Origin: UBA11524 sp051883695
Lineage (GTDB): Bacteria; Bacillota; Clostridia; Christensenellales; Aristaeellaceae
NCBI GenBank assembly: GCA_051883695.1
Contig: JBJEUF010000092.1
Coordinates: forward strand, 1-64,000
Length of the DNA stretch: 64,000 nucleotides
Direction of reading: 5' to 3'
The translations under genes were made by a program, and so were the position numbers. The notes under the pieces were generated by a model that was not told the DNA's origin, searched no databases, and was given only the letters and a program-made list of their open reading frames with translations. This document shows positions 1 through 8,034 of this stretch, in pieces. Numbering within the stretch: position 1 is the first letter of the stretch; the number at the start of each line of letters is the position of its first letter.

Positions 1-49
1 GGGCGGCCGCACCGTTGGCTCCGGCGTTATCGCGGAGATCCTCGACTGA
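1..49 (+). CDS. tuf: Elongation factor Tu, C-terminal end only (partial)
   Basis: The reading frame that ends with TGA at 47-49 encodes GGRTVGSGVIAEILD, the characteristic last residues of EF-Tu (the family ends in a GGRTVG-x-GVV/I stretch). The rest of the gene lies before the window. EF-Tu delivers aminoacyl-tRNA to the ribosome. The stop is followed by a terminator, so tuf ends its own transcript here. Only about 15 codons are visible, so the call rests on that single C-terminal motif. Confidence 0.85.
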   Translation, partial: GGRTVGSGVIAEILD

Positions 50-96
50 TCGGGTCACCGGAGCAGAATGCCGCAAGGCTTCTGAACGCTCACACA

Positions 97-126
97 GGGC
101 GCTCGTCGCAAGACGGGCGCTCTTTT
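97..126 (+). terminator. Rho-independent terminator after tuf
   Basis: An 11-bp stem with two G-U pairs (GGGCGCTCGTC / GACGGGCGCTC), a GCAA tetraloop and a TTTT tail; a second T-run follows at about 131-136. Confidence 0.8.
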
Positions 127-198
127 CGCATCTTTTTGGCGTGTGCCCCTTGACCTTCACGCCGCGTGAGGGTGTATCCTGTGTCAGGAGGTGATCGA

Positions 199-1398
199 AT
201 GAAGATCAGTGATTTTGCAAGGCAAAACGGGATCAGCGCGCGAACCCTGCGGTATTACGACGAAATCGGCCTGCTGCAGCCGGATCATGTGGATGAGCAG
301 AACGGATACCGGGAGTATGGCGATGCTGCGGTGGAAAGGCTGAAGGCGATCCGCTTCTATCAGCTGGTTGGGTTTGCGCTGGAGGAGGTGCGGACGCTGC
401 TGGATGCGTCCGACGCGGACAGGCAGTCCGCCCTTGACCGGCAGCGGGAGCAGCTTGTCCGTCAGCGGGATCGGCTGAACCGGTTGATTGCGCTAATGAC
501 GCCGCAGGAGGAAGCAAAGCCCGGACAGCCCAGCATGACGTCGCTGCTTTCGGCCTTCGCCCGGGCGTACCACGCGGGAACGGAGCAGCCGATGCTGCGG
601 GATGATGTGGTGCGGAAGCTCCTGACGGAGGAGGAGTATGCCCAGATCAGCCGGTACATCCTTGAGGGCCGGGCGTTCCTGATGCCGGAGCTGCCGGACA
701 TGCCGGAGGAGCAGGCGCTGCAGCGGCTTGTCAACACGCAGTTTGCCCCGGCAACGCTATCGCGCACCTGCTTCAGTGAGGAATGCCTGCGCACAGCGGT
801 GAAAACCGGCACGGAGCAGGCGGTGATCCTGGGGGCGGGCATGGACACGATGGCGCTCCGGGAGCCGCGGCTGCCGGTGTTTGAGGTCGATCACCCGGCG
901 ACCCAGGCGGACAAGCTGATGCGCCTCCAACGGGCCGGGCTGGATTCGCCGGCGACCTTTGTGCCGATGGATTTCACGCTGGATGACCTGCCCGCCAGGC
1001 TGCGGGAGGCGGGCTTCGACCCTGCCCGCAAGAGCCTGTTCACCTGGCTGGGGGTGAGCTATTACCTCCCGCTGGGCGTGGTGGATGAGATGCTGGCGGA
1101 TCTGGCGTCGCTGTCCACGCGGGGCACGGCGATTGTCATGGACTACGCGGATGAGGGCTTCTTCACCTCAGAGGTGCGGCGGGTGCGGAATATGATCGCC
1201 ATGGCGCAGGCGGCGGGAGAACCGCTCAAGACGGCGCTGTCGGAGGCGCAGCTGACCGCATTGCTGGAACGCCATGGCTTTCAGGTGTACGAGCTGCTGA
1301 CATGGCAGGAGCTGCAATCCCGCTATTTCGCGGGGCGCGCCGATGGGCTGTCGGCCTTTGAGCACATTGGCTGCGTGCTGGCGGTGTATGTCGGATAA
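199..1398 (+). CDS. MerR-type regulator fused to an LCM-family SAM methyltransferase
   Basis: 399 residues. Residues 1-70 are a MerR winged helix (DFARQNGISARTLRYYDEIG followed by NGYREY); 75-105 form the usual dimerisation helix. From about 130 the protein changes to a class I methyltransferase of the leucine-carboxyl/polyketide O-methyltransferase type, with the SAM loop ILGAGMDTMALR and a later WLGVSYYLP motif. MerR proteins carry effector domains behind the DNA-binding head; here the effector is an enzyme-like domain that may bind or use SAM. The ATG at 199 is chosen because AGGAGG lies 5-10 bases before it; an upstream in-frame GTG (166) lacks this. The gene stands alone behind the tuf terminator. 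The target promoter and methyl acceptor are unknown. Confidence 0.85.
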   Translation: MKISDFARQNGISARTLRYYDEIGLLQPDHVDEQNGYREYGDAAVERLKAIRFYQLVGFALEEVRTLLDASDADRQSALDRQREQLVRQRDRLNRLIALMTPQEEAKPGQPSMTSLLSAFARAYHAGTEQPMLRDDVVRKLLTEEEYAQISRYILEGRAFLMPELPDMPEEQALQRLVNTQFAPATLSRTCFSEECLRTAVKTGTEQAVILGAGMDTMALREPRLPVFEVDHPATQADKLMRLQRAGLDSPATFVPMDFTLDDLPARLREAGFDPARKSLFTWLGVSYYLPLGVVDEMLADLASLSTRGTAIVMDYADEGFFTSEVRRVRNMIAMAQAAGEPLKTALSEAQLTALLERHGFQVYELLTWQELQSRYFAGRADGLSAFEHIGCVLAVYVG

Positions 1399-1405
1399 CA
1401 GGGTA

Positions 1406-2230
1406 TCAATCTGCTGATGGCGGGGTGAAGACCGCCATGCCAACGTCCCCCCGGTGGATCACGCTGATGGTCTGCCGGGGGGATTGCGCTGCGATCACGC
1501 ATAGGTCCTCCAGCGGGTCGGTGGCCAAAACGGCGCTACCGCGCGCATCCAGATGACGGATCAGGCCGAAGCCTTCGATGAGGAAGGCAGGCTGCGAGGC
1601 ACCGTTTGGCAGAAAGGCCAGCAGCTCGCTGGCGGCGACCCAAAGCCCCTTTGGAGACGCGCAGACGGTCCCCGGAAGGCCGGCAAACCGCGCCAGCTCC
1701 TCGTGCTGTCCGGTGGGCAGATGCAGGCGCAGCAGCGCCGTCTGCACTCCCTGCTCGGGCAGAAGCGTCAGGAGATAGGCGTCATCGCCCAGCAGCTGGA
1801 TGCGCTCCGGCATACCGGGCAGGGGATAATCCGCAAGGGGCTGCAATTCCGGCAGGGTGAGAAGGTGGACGTATCCGTCCGCGCCGCCTGCAATCACCGC
1901 GATATTCCTTTGAATATGCAGGTCCTGCGGATAGACGCCGACGCGTGCTGTCCGCACAAGCCCGTCGTCATCCCAGAGGGAAAGGCAGTCCGTGTCCGAG
2001 GAGAGCAGCAGGGCATGCCTGTTCCAGCTCTGCAGTGCTTCCACGTCCCGGTCACAGACATGGAGGCGCCCTGCGTGGAGCAGCAGGTGCGCGGCGTTGT
2101 CCACAGCCGTTCCGTCGGCCGTCAGCAGATCGACCCGGGGCAGGGGACAGGGGAGCTTTTGCGGTGCAGACCCGGCCACATCGTTTTGCCACTCGTACAG
2201 CCCGTCGCCGCAGCCAAGACGCAGACCCAT
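1406..2230 (-). CDS. Beta-propeller-like protein of unknown function
   Basis: 274 residues, convergent with the MerR-methyltransferase gene and separated from it by 7 bases. The sequence consists of short repeating blocks of the form (D/G)...L.L..L..G (for example GGADGYVHLLTLPELQPLA and GDDAYLLTLLPEQGVQT), which suggests a soluble beta-propeller of the WD40/YncE kind, but no blade motif is strong enough to name a family. There is no signal peptide or membrane segment, so it is probably cytoplasmic. The start at 2230 is preferred over an upstream in-frame ATG (2251) because AGGAGGTGG is placed correctly for it. A long frame on the other strand was judged to be a GC-bias shadow. Function unknown. 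Confidence 0.65.
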   Translation of the reverse strand: MGLRLGCGDGLYEWQNDVAGSAPQKLPCPLPRVDLLTADGTAVDNAAHLLLHAGRLHVCDRDVEALQSWNRHALLLSSDTDCLSLWDDDGLVRTARVGVYPQDLHIQRNIAVIAGGADGYVHLLTLPELQPLADYPLPGMPERIQLLGDDAYLLTLLPEQGVQTALLRLHLPTGQHEELARFAGLPGTVCASPKGLWVAASELLAFLPNGASQPAFLIEGFGLIRHLDARGSAVLATDPLEDLCVIAAQSPRQTISVIHRGDVGMAVFTPPSAD

Positions 2231-2418
2231 GTGCGCCACCTCCTGCGTCAACCTATGCGATTTTTCGTCGGGTCGTGCAGGAATTCCGGGGATGCGTGAA
2301 GAATGAAATAGATCGGCGGTTTTTCCGCTGCCAGGTATTCGGCGCGGCGTATGCCGCTGATGACGAAACGAAACCGGTATGACGAACCATACTGACGTTC
2401 AGAAAGGATGCATCACAC

Positions 2419-2658
2419 ATGTTCACCTACAAGACCAACGGCACCTGCTCCACCCAGATTGATCTGGAGATTCGCGACGGCATCATTACCTACTGCAAGT
2501 TTACCCGTGGCTGCAAGGGCAACACCGAGGGACTGGCGCGCTCCGTGATCGGCCGCAGGGCGGAGGAGATCGCCGAGCTGCTGCAGGGCATTGAGTGCCG
2601 CGGCAACACATCCTGCCCGGATCAGCTGTCCAAGGCCATCCGCGCCTACCACGACTGA
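2419..2658 (+). CDS. TSCPD domain protein
   Basis: 79 residues. It contains the family signature TSCPDQLSKAI near the C-terminus and conserved cysteines (STQIDLEI preceded by Cys, CKFTRGCKGN, GIECRGNTSCPD). The length matches the stand-alone TSCPD family (TIGR03905 type), whose biochemical role is not established; the same domain is found at the end of some ribonucleotide reductases. An AGAAAGGATG sequence precedes the start. It is 28 bp upstream of the DEAD-box helicase on the same strand and probably cotranscribed with it. Confidence 0.85.
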   Translation: MFTYKTNGTCSTQIDLEIRDGIITYCKFTRGCKGNTEGLARSVIGRRAEEIAELLQGIECRGNTSCPDQLSKAIRAYHD

Positions 2659-2686
2659 TACCGGCTGTCTGGAAAGGAGTATCCCC

Positions 2687-3862
2687 TTGTCTGAAACCAC
2701 ACCCATCACATTCGAGTCCATGGATCTGTCCCGGGAAATCCTTCGGGCGATCCGGGACATGGGCTTTGATACGCCCTCGACCGTACAGGCGCGCACCATT
2801 CCGCTGATGATGGACGGCGCGGACATCAACGCTATCGCGCCGACCGGCACCGGCAAGACCTGCGCCTTCGGCATCCCGATGCTGGAATATGTGCAGCTGC
2901 AGGACGACTGCGTGCAGGAGGTCGTGCTGGCGCCCACGCGCGAGCTGGCACTGCAGATCGGCGATGAGCTGACGAAGCTGGCCAAGTACATCAAGGGCTG
3001 CCGGATTGCCGTGCTCTACGGCGGTCAGCCCATCCCCAGGCAGCTGAATGCCCTGAAGCGCAAGCCGCAGATCATCGTGGCGACGCCCGGACGATTGCTG
3101 GATCACATGAACCGCGGCAACATCACGCTCAAGGGCGTGCACACCATGGTGCTGGACGAGGCCGACGAGATGCTCAACATGGGCTTCGTCAAGGACGTGA
3201 CGAAGATCATCGAGGCCACGCCCAGGGAGCGTCAGCTGGTGCTTTTCTCCGCCACGACCAATCAGGACGTGCTGACCATCGCCTGGAAGTACCAGAACAA
3301 GCCCGTGGAGATCACCGTGGAGGCCACGAAGGAGGATCGCCCGCAGATTGCGCAGTATGTCATCTCCACCGAGCAGAACAGGAAGATGGACGACCTGCTG
3401 TACCTGCTGGACGCGGATGTGTACCAGCGCGTCATGATCTTCTGCAATACCAAATTCATGACCGACCGCCTGACCTCCAGGCTCAAAAAGGAAGGCTACG
3501 AGGCGGAGTGCATTCACGGTGACATTCCCCAGAGCAAGCGCAATGTGGTCATGTCCGACTTCCGCAAGGGCAAGTTCCCCATCCTCGTCGCGACGGACGT
3601 GGCGGCCCGCGGCATCGACGTGGATGACGTGGAGGCGGTCATCAACTTCGACCTGCCGGAGGAAAACGAGTACTACCTGCACCGGATCGGCCGCACGGGC
3701 CGCGCCCACAAGCACGGCGTGTCCTTCTCGCTGGTGACCTTCCGCGAGAGCGTCCGCATGGATGAGATTCTCAAGTACATGATCGCTCAGCCCACGCCGC
3801 TGCACTTTGAGGATGGCGTGCTGCGCGGCGAGGACGGTACGCCGTTCTTTGAGCATATTTGA
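2687..3862 (+). CDS. DEAD-box ATP-dependent RNA helicase
   Basis: 391 residues with every DEAD-box motif: Q motif around 9-34, motif I APTGTGKT (51-58), Ia PTRELA, TPGRLLDH, motif II DEAD (157-160), motif III SAT, and the second RecA lobe with ATDVAARGIDVDDVEAVINF and HRIGRTGRA. It unwinds or remodels short RNA duplexes. There is no long C-terminal extension or DbpA-type RNA-binding domain, so it is a minimal core, resembling CshA/RhlE-like proteins without their tails; its RNA target cannot be inferred. The start is taken as TTG at 2687, seven bases after AAAGGAG; the next in-frame ATG (2720) would remove part of the Q motif. Confidence 0.93.
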   Translation: MSETTPITFESMDLSREILRAIRDMGFDTPSTVQARTIPLMMDGADINAIAPTGTGKTCAFGIPMLEYVQLQDDCVQEVVLAPTRELALQIGDELTKLAKYIKGCRIAVLYGGQPIPRQLNALKRKPQIIVATPGRLLDHMNRGNITLKGVHTMVLDEADEMLNMGFVKDVTKIIEATPRERQLVLFSATTNQDVLTIAWKYQNKPVEITVEATKEDRPQIAQYVISTEQNRKMDDLLYLLDADVYQRVMIFCNTKFMTDRLTSRLKKEGYEAECIHGDIPQSKRNVVMSDFRKGKFPILVATDVAARGIDVDDVEAVINFDLPEENEYYLHRIGRTGRAHKHGVSFSLVTFRESVRMDEILKYMIAQPTPLHFEDGVLRGEDGTPFFEHI

Positions 3863-3920
3863 TGGCTGCGCCGCTGGAAAAGGCTTTCCGGCGGCGATTG
3901 TGTTGCACGGAGGTGGGGCG

Positions 3921-4754
3921 ATGAAGCGGCGCAGAGGGCGCCTGATGGTACGGATCGGACTGCTGGCGGCGCTGGCGCTGCTGGCGGCAGCGGCGCTGGA
4001 TCAGCGGATGATCGTTCGGGAATACGAAATCGCGTCCGAAAAAATCACGGAGCCGGTGCGGCTGGCGCTGGTGGCTGATTATCACGGCTGCGATTATGGC
4101 CCGGACGCACAGGACATTGTGAAGGCCATTGTGGCTGCGGCCCCGGATGTAATCCTCCTGGCAGGGGATATCTTCGATGATGAGATGCCCTGGGACGCTT
4201 CGGAGGCGCTGGTTCGCAGCCTGGCACAGCGCTGGCCCTGCTATTATGTGACGGGCAATCACGAATACTGGTCGGGACGGGTGGATGAGATCTGCCGGAT
4301 CCTCAGCGACGCGGGGTTGACGGTGCTGAACATGGATTGCCGGACGCTGGAGGTGCGCGGGCAGCGTATCAGCGTCTGCGGCATTCCCGATCCCTATGCC
4401 ATGGTCTATTCCGGGGCGCCGGATACGCAGGCGCAGCTGACACAGACGCTGGCGGGAGCGGAGGCGGGGACATTCCGACTGCTGCTGGCGCATCGACCGG
4501 AGCTGATTGACCGGTATGCCACGGCAGGCTTTGATCTGGTGGTGTCCGGTCACGCTCATGGCGGACAGGTGCGCATTCCCGGATTGCTTAACGGGCTGTA
4601 CGCGCCCAATCAGGGCTTGTTTCCCCCATATGCCGGAGGGGTGTACCGGGCAGCCGGGACGACGATGGTTGTCAGCCGCGGGCTGGCACGGGAATCCACG
4701 CGCGTTCCCCGGGTGTTCAACCGTCCGGAGCTGGTCATCATTGACCTGAAGTGA
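3921..4754 (+). CDS. Membrane-anchored calcineurin-like metallophosphoesterase (YkuE/YaeI type)
   Basis: 277 residues. A basic N-terminus (MKRRRGRL) and a hydrophobic stretch at about 11-28 form a signal anchor, placing the enzyme outside the membrane. The metallophosphoesterase motifs are complete: DYHGCDYG, GDIFDD, GNHEYWSG, a lone His in LLLAHRPEL and SGHAHGGQVRIPG. Relatives such as B. subtilis YkuE and E. coli YaeI/LpxH-like enzymes act on phosphodiesters, including lipids, with two metal ions. The ATG at 3921 follows GGAGGTGGGGCG. It lies 58 bp after the helicase gene. Substrate not predictable. Confidence 0.88.
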   Translation: MKRRRGRLMVRIGLLAALALLAAAALDQRMIVREYEIASEKITEPVRLALVADYHGCDYGPDAQDIVKAIVAAAPDVILLAGDIFDDEMPWDASEALVRSLAQRWPCYYVTGNHEYWSGRVDEICRILSDAGLTVLNMDCRTLEVRGQRISVCGIPDPYAMVYSGAPDTQAQLTQTLAGAEAGTFRLLLAHRPELIDRYATAGFDLVVSGHAHGGQVRIPGLLNGLYAPNQGLFPPYAGGVYRAAGTTMVVSRGLARESTRVPRVFNRPELVIIDLK

Positions 4755-4829
4755 TTTAGTGCAGCCCCGGAAAATGTAAATAAACTTGCGAATTGCGGTA
4801 CTTTTTCTGTTCTTGGAGCGGTTTTGTGC

Positions 4830-4858
4830 TTGCTATTCCGGACATTTTCGGATATAAT
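4830..4858 (+). promoter_or_regulatory. Sigma-A-type promoter of the structured ncRNA
   Basis: TTGCTA at 4830-4835 and a perfect TATAAT at 4853-4858 are separated by exactly 17 bp. Transcription should start near 4865, more than 240 bases upstream of the next start codon, which argues that the intervening segment is transcribed as an RNA element. Confidence 0.75.
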
Positions 4859-4864
4859 AGGCGC

Positions 4865-5090
4865 GGTTGAATCTTCGGGTCTGTGGTTGCAAGCCGATGC
4901 CAGTCGCAGGCAAAGCGGTCCACGTAACCCGGCCAAAGCGCCGGTGAGCATGGTGCGGTTTAGAAGTAAGTCCATCCGGGGCATGTCCCCGAGAGAAGTG
5001 CGTGAGGGCGCGATGGCGCAGAGCTACCTTCCAGATGGCGAGTGTGGGGTCAAAGACCAGGTCAGCCGGAGATTTGCCTACTTCATTTTT
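4865..5090 (+). ncRNA. Structured noncoding RNA upstream of a zinc-ribbon gene; possibly raiA-motif-like
   Basis: About 225 bases between a strong promoter and a T-run, without a ribosome-bound start of its own. Local helices can be drawn: GTGG/CCAC (4883/4920), GCCG/CGGT (4893/4916) and TGCC/GGCA (4898/4909), which nest; CCGGC/GCCGG (4929/4940); CGGGG/CCCCG (4977/4987); GCGC/GCGC (5008/5016); GGTC/GACC (5048/5055). A long-range pair GAAGTA (4963) / TACTTC (5079) closes the 3' half just before CATTTTTTC at 5084-5092. This density of nested helices plus a promoter and a terminator-like end is typical of an independent structured RNA. From memory it recalls the large raiA-motif RNAs of Clostridia; I could not verify this. 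It could instead be a leader of the downstream gene. Confidence 0.65.
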
Positions 5091-5108
5091 TCAGGGGGTT
5101 CCAATACC

Positions 5109-5390
5109 ATGTACGAAGACAAGACGCTGGTTTGCAAAGACTGTGGCAACGAGTTCGTGTTCTCTGCCGGTGAGCAGGAGTTCTACGCCGAGAAGGGCTT
5201 CCAGAACGAGCCCACCCGCTGCCGTAACTGCCGTCAGGCACGCAAGGCCAGCCGCCCCGCTGCCGGCGCTCCCCGCGAGATGTTCGATGCCATCTGCGCC
5301 GAGTGCGGCAAGCCCACCAAGGTTCCTTTCCAGCCCCGTGAGGATCGTCCCGTCTACTGCAGCGAGTGCTTCGCCGCGCGTCGTGGTTAA
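5109..5390 (+). CDS. Small zinc-ribbon protein with two CxxC...CxxC units
   Basis: 93 residues with two zinc ribbons: Cys 9, 12, 38, 41 and Cys 63, 66, 84, 87. The spacing, together with the conserved AGEQEFYAEKGFQNEP and VPFQP segments, is that of the clostridial zinc-ribbon proteins annotated as CxxC-x17-CxxC domain proteins, of unknown function. The protein is basic between the ribbons, so nucleic-acid or ribosome binding is possible. Start at 5109 follows CAGGGGG. It is the first gene after the structured RNA and is closed by its own terminator, so RNA and gene may form one transcription unit. Confidence 0.85.
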   Translation: MYEDKTLVCKDCGNEFVFSAGEQEFYAEKGFQNEPTRCRNCRQARKASRPAAGAPREMFDAICAECGKPTKVPFQPREDRPVYCSECFAARRG

Positions 5391-5437
5391 TCGTCTCTGA
5401 CGATATTCCCCCTCGCATCTGAGATACTGTTGCAAAG

Positions 5438-5467
5438 ATTCCCTGCCAATGGTGGCAGGGAATTTTT
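5438..5467 (+). terminator. Rho-independent terminator after the zinc-ribbon gene
   Basis: A perfect 11-bp stem ATTCCCTGCCA / TGGCAGGGAAT with an ATGG loop, followed by five T. Confidence 0.9.
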
Positions 5468-5507
5468 CATGCACTGCTGTTTCCCCCCTGCCGGGCGGCC
5501 CCCCGAA

Positions 5508-5571
5508 GCGAAACGGCTGAGCGAAGCCGTTTCGCATGAAGAAGTCCGCCTCCGGCATGGGAAGCGGACTT
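5508..5571 (-). terminator. Two hairpins at the end of the sensor gene; probable minus-strand terminator
   Basis: Hairpin 1: GCGAAACGGCT (5508-5518) / AGCCGTTTCGC (5525-5535). Hairpin 2: AAGTCCGC (5542-5549) / GCGGACTT (5564-5571), which begins six bases past the stop of the minus-strand gene. The T-tract is poor (CTTCTTC), so termination strength is uncertain. Confidence 0.5.
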
Positions 5572-5576
5572 TCGGG

Positions 5577-8034
5577 TCATTGCCCGGAATAGGGCGCAAA
5601 GGTTACCTGGAAAAGCGTCTCGTCTGTGGCTGTGTCGATGCAGCTGACAACGAAGCGGCTTGTGTTCATCGGGAAGGGCTTCGTCGTGCAGATTTTCGCA
5701 CCGATCAGATCAGCCGGATGCGTTGTACTCAGATCTGCCGCGGTGACCGCTGCTTCCCCATAGTTGCCGGAGGTCATCTCAATCTCCGTAATGCGCAGGA
5801 TGGCTGTCTCTGGCAGCTGATCGTGATAGCGGAAGAATACATCCAGGAAGGTACAGCCGCTGTACTGCCGGTAGATGCAGGAGTAGTGGGAATACTTCTG
5901 CGGCTTCTGCAGGGCATAGAAGCAGGTGCTGGAGGTAGCCAGCGCATACGACGGTTCCTCCGGGATGGACCGCTGCTGGGCTTCAACAGCGCTGGTCGCA
6001 TCGGACGCGGCTTTTGGGGTGGCAGAAGGCGCGGGCGTGATCACGGGCGTGGGCGTGGGGGTGCTGATCCGGCTGGCAGGCACATCCTTGTTCCGGAAGA
6101 CGACTTGTATGGAGGATGTATCCTCCTCGGGCATGTGCAGATTCAGCACGATCGCGTCTGGCGCTTCCGGGATGGGATCGAGATAGAACAGAAGCTGGTA
6201 GTAGCTTGTCTGGTTGATGGAGTAATCCAGCCAGTTGAAGAAATCACGGGATTGGTAAACCAGCTGGCATTCGCTGTTCAGCTCGATGTCCGGGTCGCAG
6301 GAGGACAGGGTCGCCGTGATTCCGGCAGGGAGCGAGGGAGCGTACTTGAACTGAACGGAAACATAGGTATATCCGTTGTAGGTGTTGAGCGTGGCATGTT
6401 GATGCTGGTAATCATTCGGGGAAAACATCGGCGTATAGGCGACGCCCCACTTGGGGTATATACCGCTTGGGTATACATCGAAGAAGACTTCTGTGCGCCC
6501 CTGGCTGCCGGTCAGATCGCTCACGGTCAGGGCGGTGAGGATCATGTTTCGCTCGCCCCACAGGTCCCTCACGTTCTGTGCGTCGTCCCTGCCACAGATG
6601 AGCCATGCGCCGTCGGATGCTTGCGTCAGCGTCAGATCGAAGCAGGCGAAGTGGTAAACGGAGCGCTCCAGCTCGTCCAACAGCTCCCGGGAACGGCTGG
6701 CGGTATCGCTCAAATCGAAGCTGGTGATGCCGGACTGGAGGTTGGCGCCCACGCACTCCATGCGCGCATTCAGCAGGAGCGCTTCGCGGCCGTCATCCGG
6801 CGCTTGCGATGCGTCGGTGACCAGCACATACCGCGCGGGATCCTTCACGGCGACGCGAAGCTCGCGGATGATATGAAAGCCGTCATGCGCGTTTTTCTCC
6901 AGTGTGACCACGATCCGCTCATCCTCAAGGATGATTTCACCGGACGAGCGTGTCGCAGTGGATGTGGGCGCCGGGGAGAGGTCAGTAGAGGTAGCCAGCG
7001 ACCGGTGAGCTGTAGTGGGGGCAGCGGAGGGAGTCGCCGTGGGCGTGGGTGTGGGGGTAGCCGTAGGCGTAGCCGAAGGGGTAGCGGTGAGCGTAGCTGT
7101 GGGAGTTGCAGTTGGCGTTGCCGTAGGCGTCGCGGTAGGCGTGGCCGTGGGTGTCGCCGTGGGAGTAGCCGTAGGTGTCGCAGTAGGCGTGGCAGTGGGC
7201 GTCGCCGNNNNNNNNNNNNNNNNNNNNNNNNNNNNNNNNNNNNNNNNNNNNNNNNNNNNNNNNNNNNNNNNNNNNNNNNNNNNNNNNNNNNNNNNNNNNN
7301 NNNNNNNTGGGAGTAGCCGTAGGTGTCGCGGTAGGCGTGGCTGTGGGCGTCGCCGTGGGAGTAGCCGTAGGTGTCGCGGTAGGCGTGGCTGTGGGCGTCG
7401 CCGTGGGAGTTGCTGTGGGGGTAGCCGTAGGCGTGGCTGTGGGCGTCGCCGTAGGCGTAGCAGTGGGCGTGCTCGTAGGCGTCGCCGTAGGAGTCGCCGT
7501 AGGAGTCGCAGTGGGAGTAGCCGTGGGTGTCGCTGTGGGTGTTGCACTGGCGAGCGACAGACGGGAATTGAACATAAGATCATCGGCGCCGGGGAGATCA
7601 GCCCGTGCCGTGGTTTCCGGTGCCATGCTGGTGTCGATGGTGGAGGTGGGCGTGGGCACCGATGGGGCGGTAGCATCAGGGGTGGCGGTCACATCCGCAT
7701 CTTCGGCGAGCATGCCGGAAGGACTGGGAGAGTCGGAAGGAGATGTGGTGAAGGTGATGGACGCGGACAGAATGGGATCGAAATGGCCGGGTTCCGTCTG
7801 CGTCGCAGAAGTGGTGGGGTCCCCCACGTGCTTCGGATGCTTGGACAGAATGGTCAGGCTTGTGCCAAGCACCACGATGAGCGTGGCAATGGCCACCATG
7901 GGAGCCAGGCGGAGCCCTGCCGGCTTGTGCGCACGCTGCTGCCGGATGCGCCGGAACACCTCCTGCTGCTGGCGGCTGTCCCAGACGATGCTGGAAAGGC
8001 TTTCATCCAGCGATTTTTTCAGCTTGTCATTCAT
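5577..8034 (-). CDS. Membrane-anchored sigma-factor partner with a long (ATPT)n linker; interrupted by an assembly gap
   Basis: The N-terminal part starts at 8034 with a cytoplasmic segment (1-45), one membrane helix (about 46-63) and a Ser/Thr/Pro-rich stretch that passes into more than twenty Ala-Thr-Pro-Thr repeats. After the 100-N gap the reading frame changes only because the N count is arbitrary; the C-terminal part then shows more ATPT units and about 450 residues of unrecognised extracytoplasmic sequence containing a second Thr-Pro linker (TPTPTPVITPAPS). The start overlaps the end of the sigma gene by 8 bases, so the two are translationally coupled; by position it is the likely anti-sigma factor or sensor. 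No ZAS zinc motif is visible in the cytoplasmic part. True length is unknown because of the gap. Confidence 0.7.
7020..7550. repeat. 12-bp tandem repeat encoding Ala-Thr-Pro-Thr
   Basis: A degenerate 12-bp unit, read on the minus strand as GCN-ACN-CCN-ACN, repeated on both sides of the assembly gap. Codon third positions vary between copies while the peptide hardly does, which indicates selection on the protein. All frames on both strands stay open through it, producing spurious Gly-Val-Ala-Val and other reading frames. Confidence 0.9.
7208..7307. other. Assembly gap of exactly 100 N
   Basis: A placeholder of unknown size inside the tandem repeat. The bases at its two edges complete one ACG codon in phase with the 12-bp unit, so the true missing length should be a multiple of 12, possibly zero. 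Confidence 0.95.

Noticed and set aside
2501..3856. Long minus-strand frame opposite the DEAD-box helicase
   Set aside because: It mirrors a gene with all helicase motifs, has no ribosome-binding site, and is the expected result of GC-biased codon third positions.
4824..5390. Longer version of the zinc-ribbon protein starting at 4824
   Set aside because: The added 95 codons coincide with promoter and structured RNA; the good start is at 5109.
5430..7316. Plus-strand frame over the sensor gene region
   Set aside because: Crosses the terminator at 5438 and the hairpins at 5508-5571 and overlaps the real minus-strand gene; no ribosome-binding site.
7015..7556. Open Gly-Val-Ala-Val frames and an apparent array of short repeats, considered as CRISPR
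   Set aside because: The 12-bp unit has no spacers and is in phase with the ATPT codons; all frames are open because of the simple repeat.
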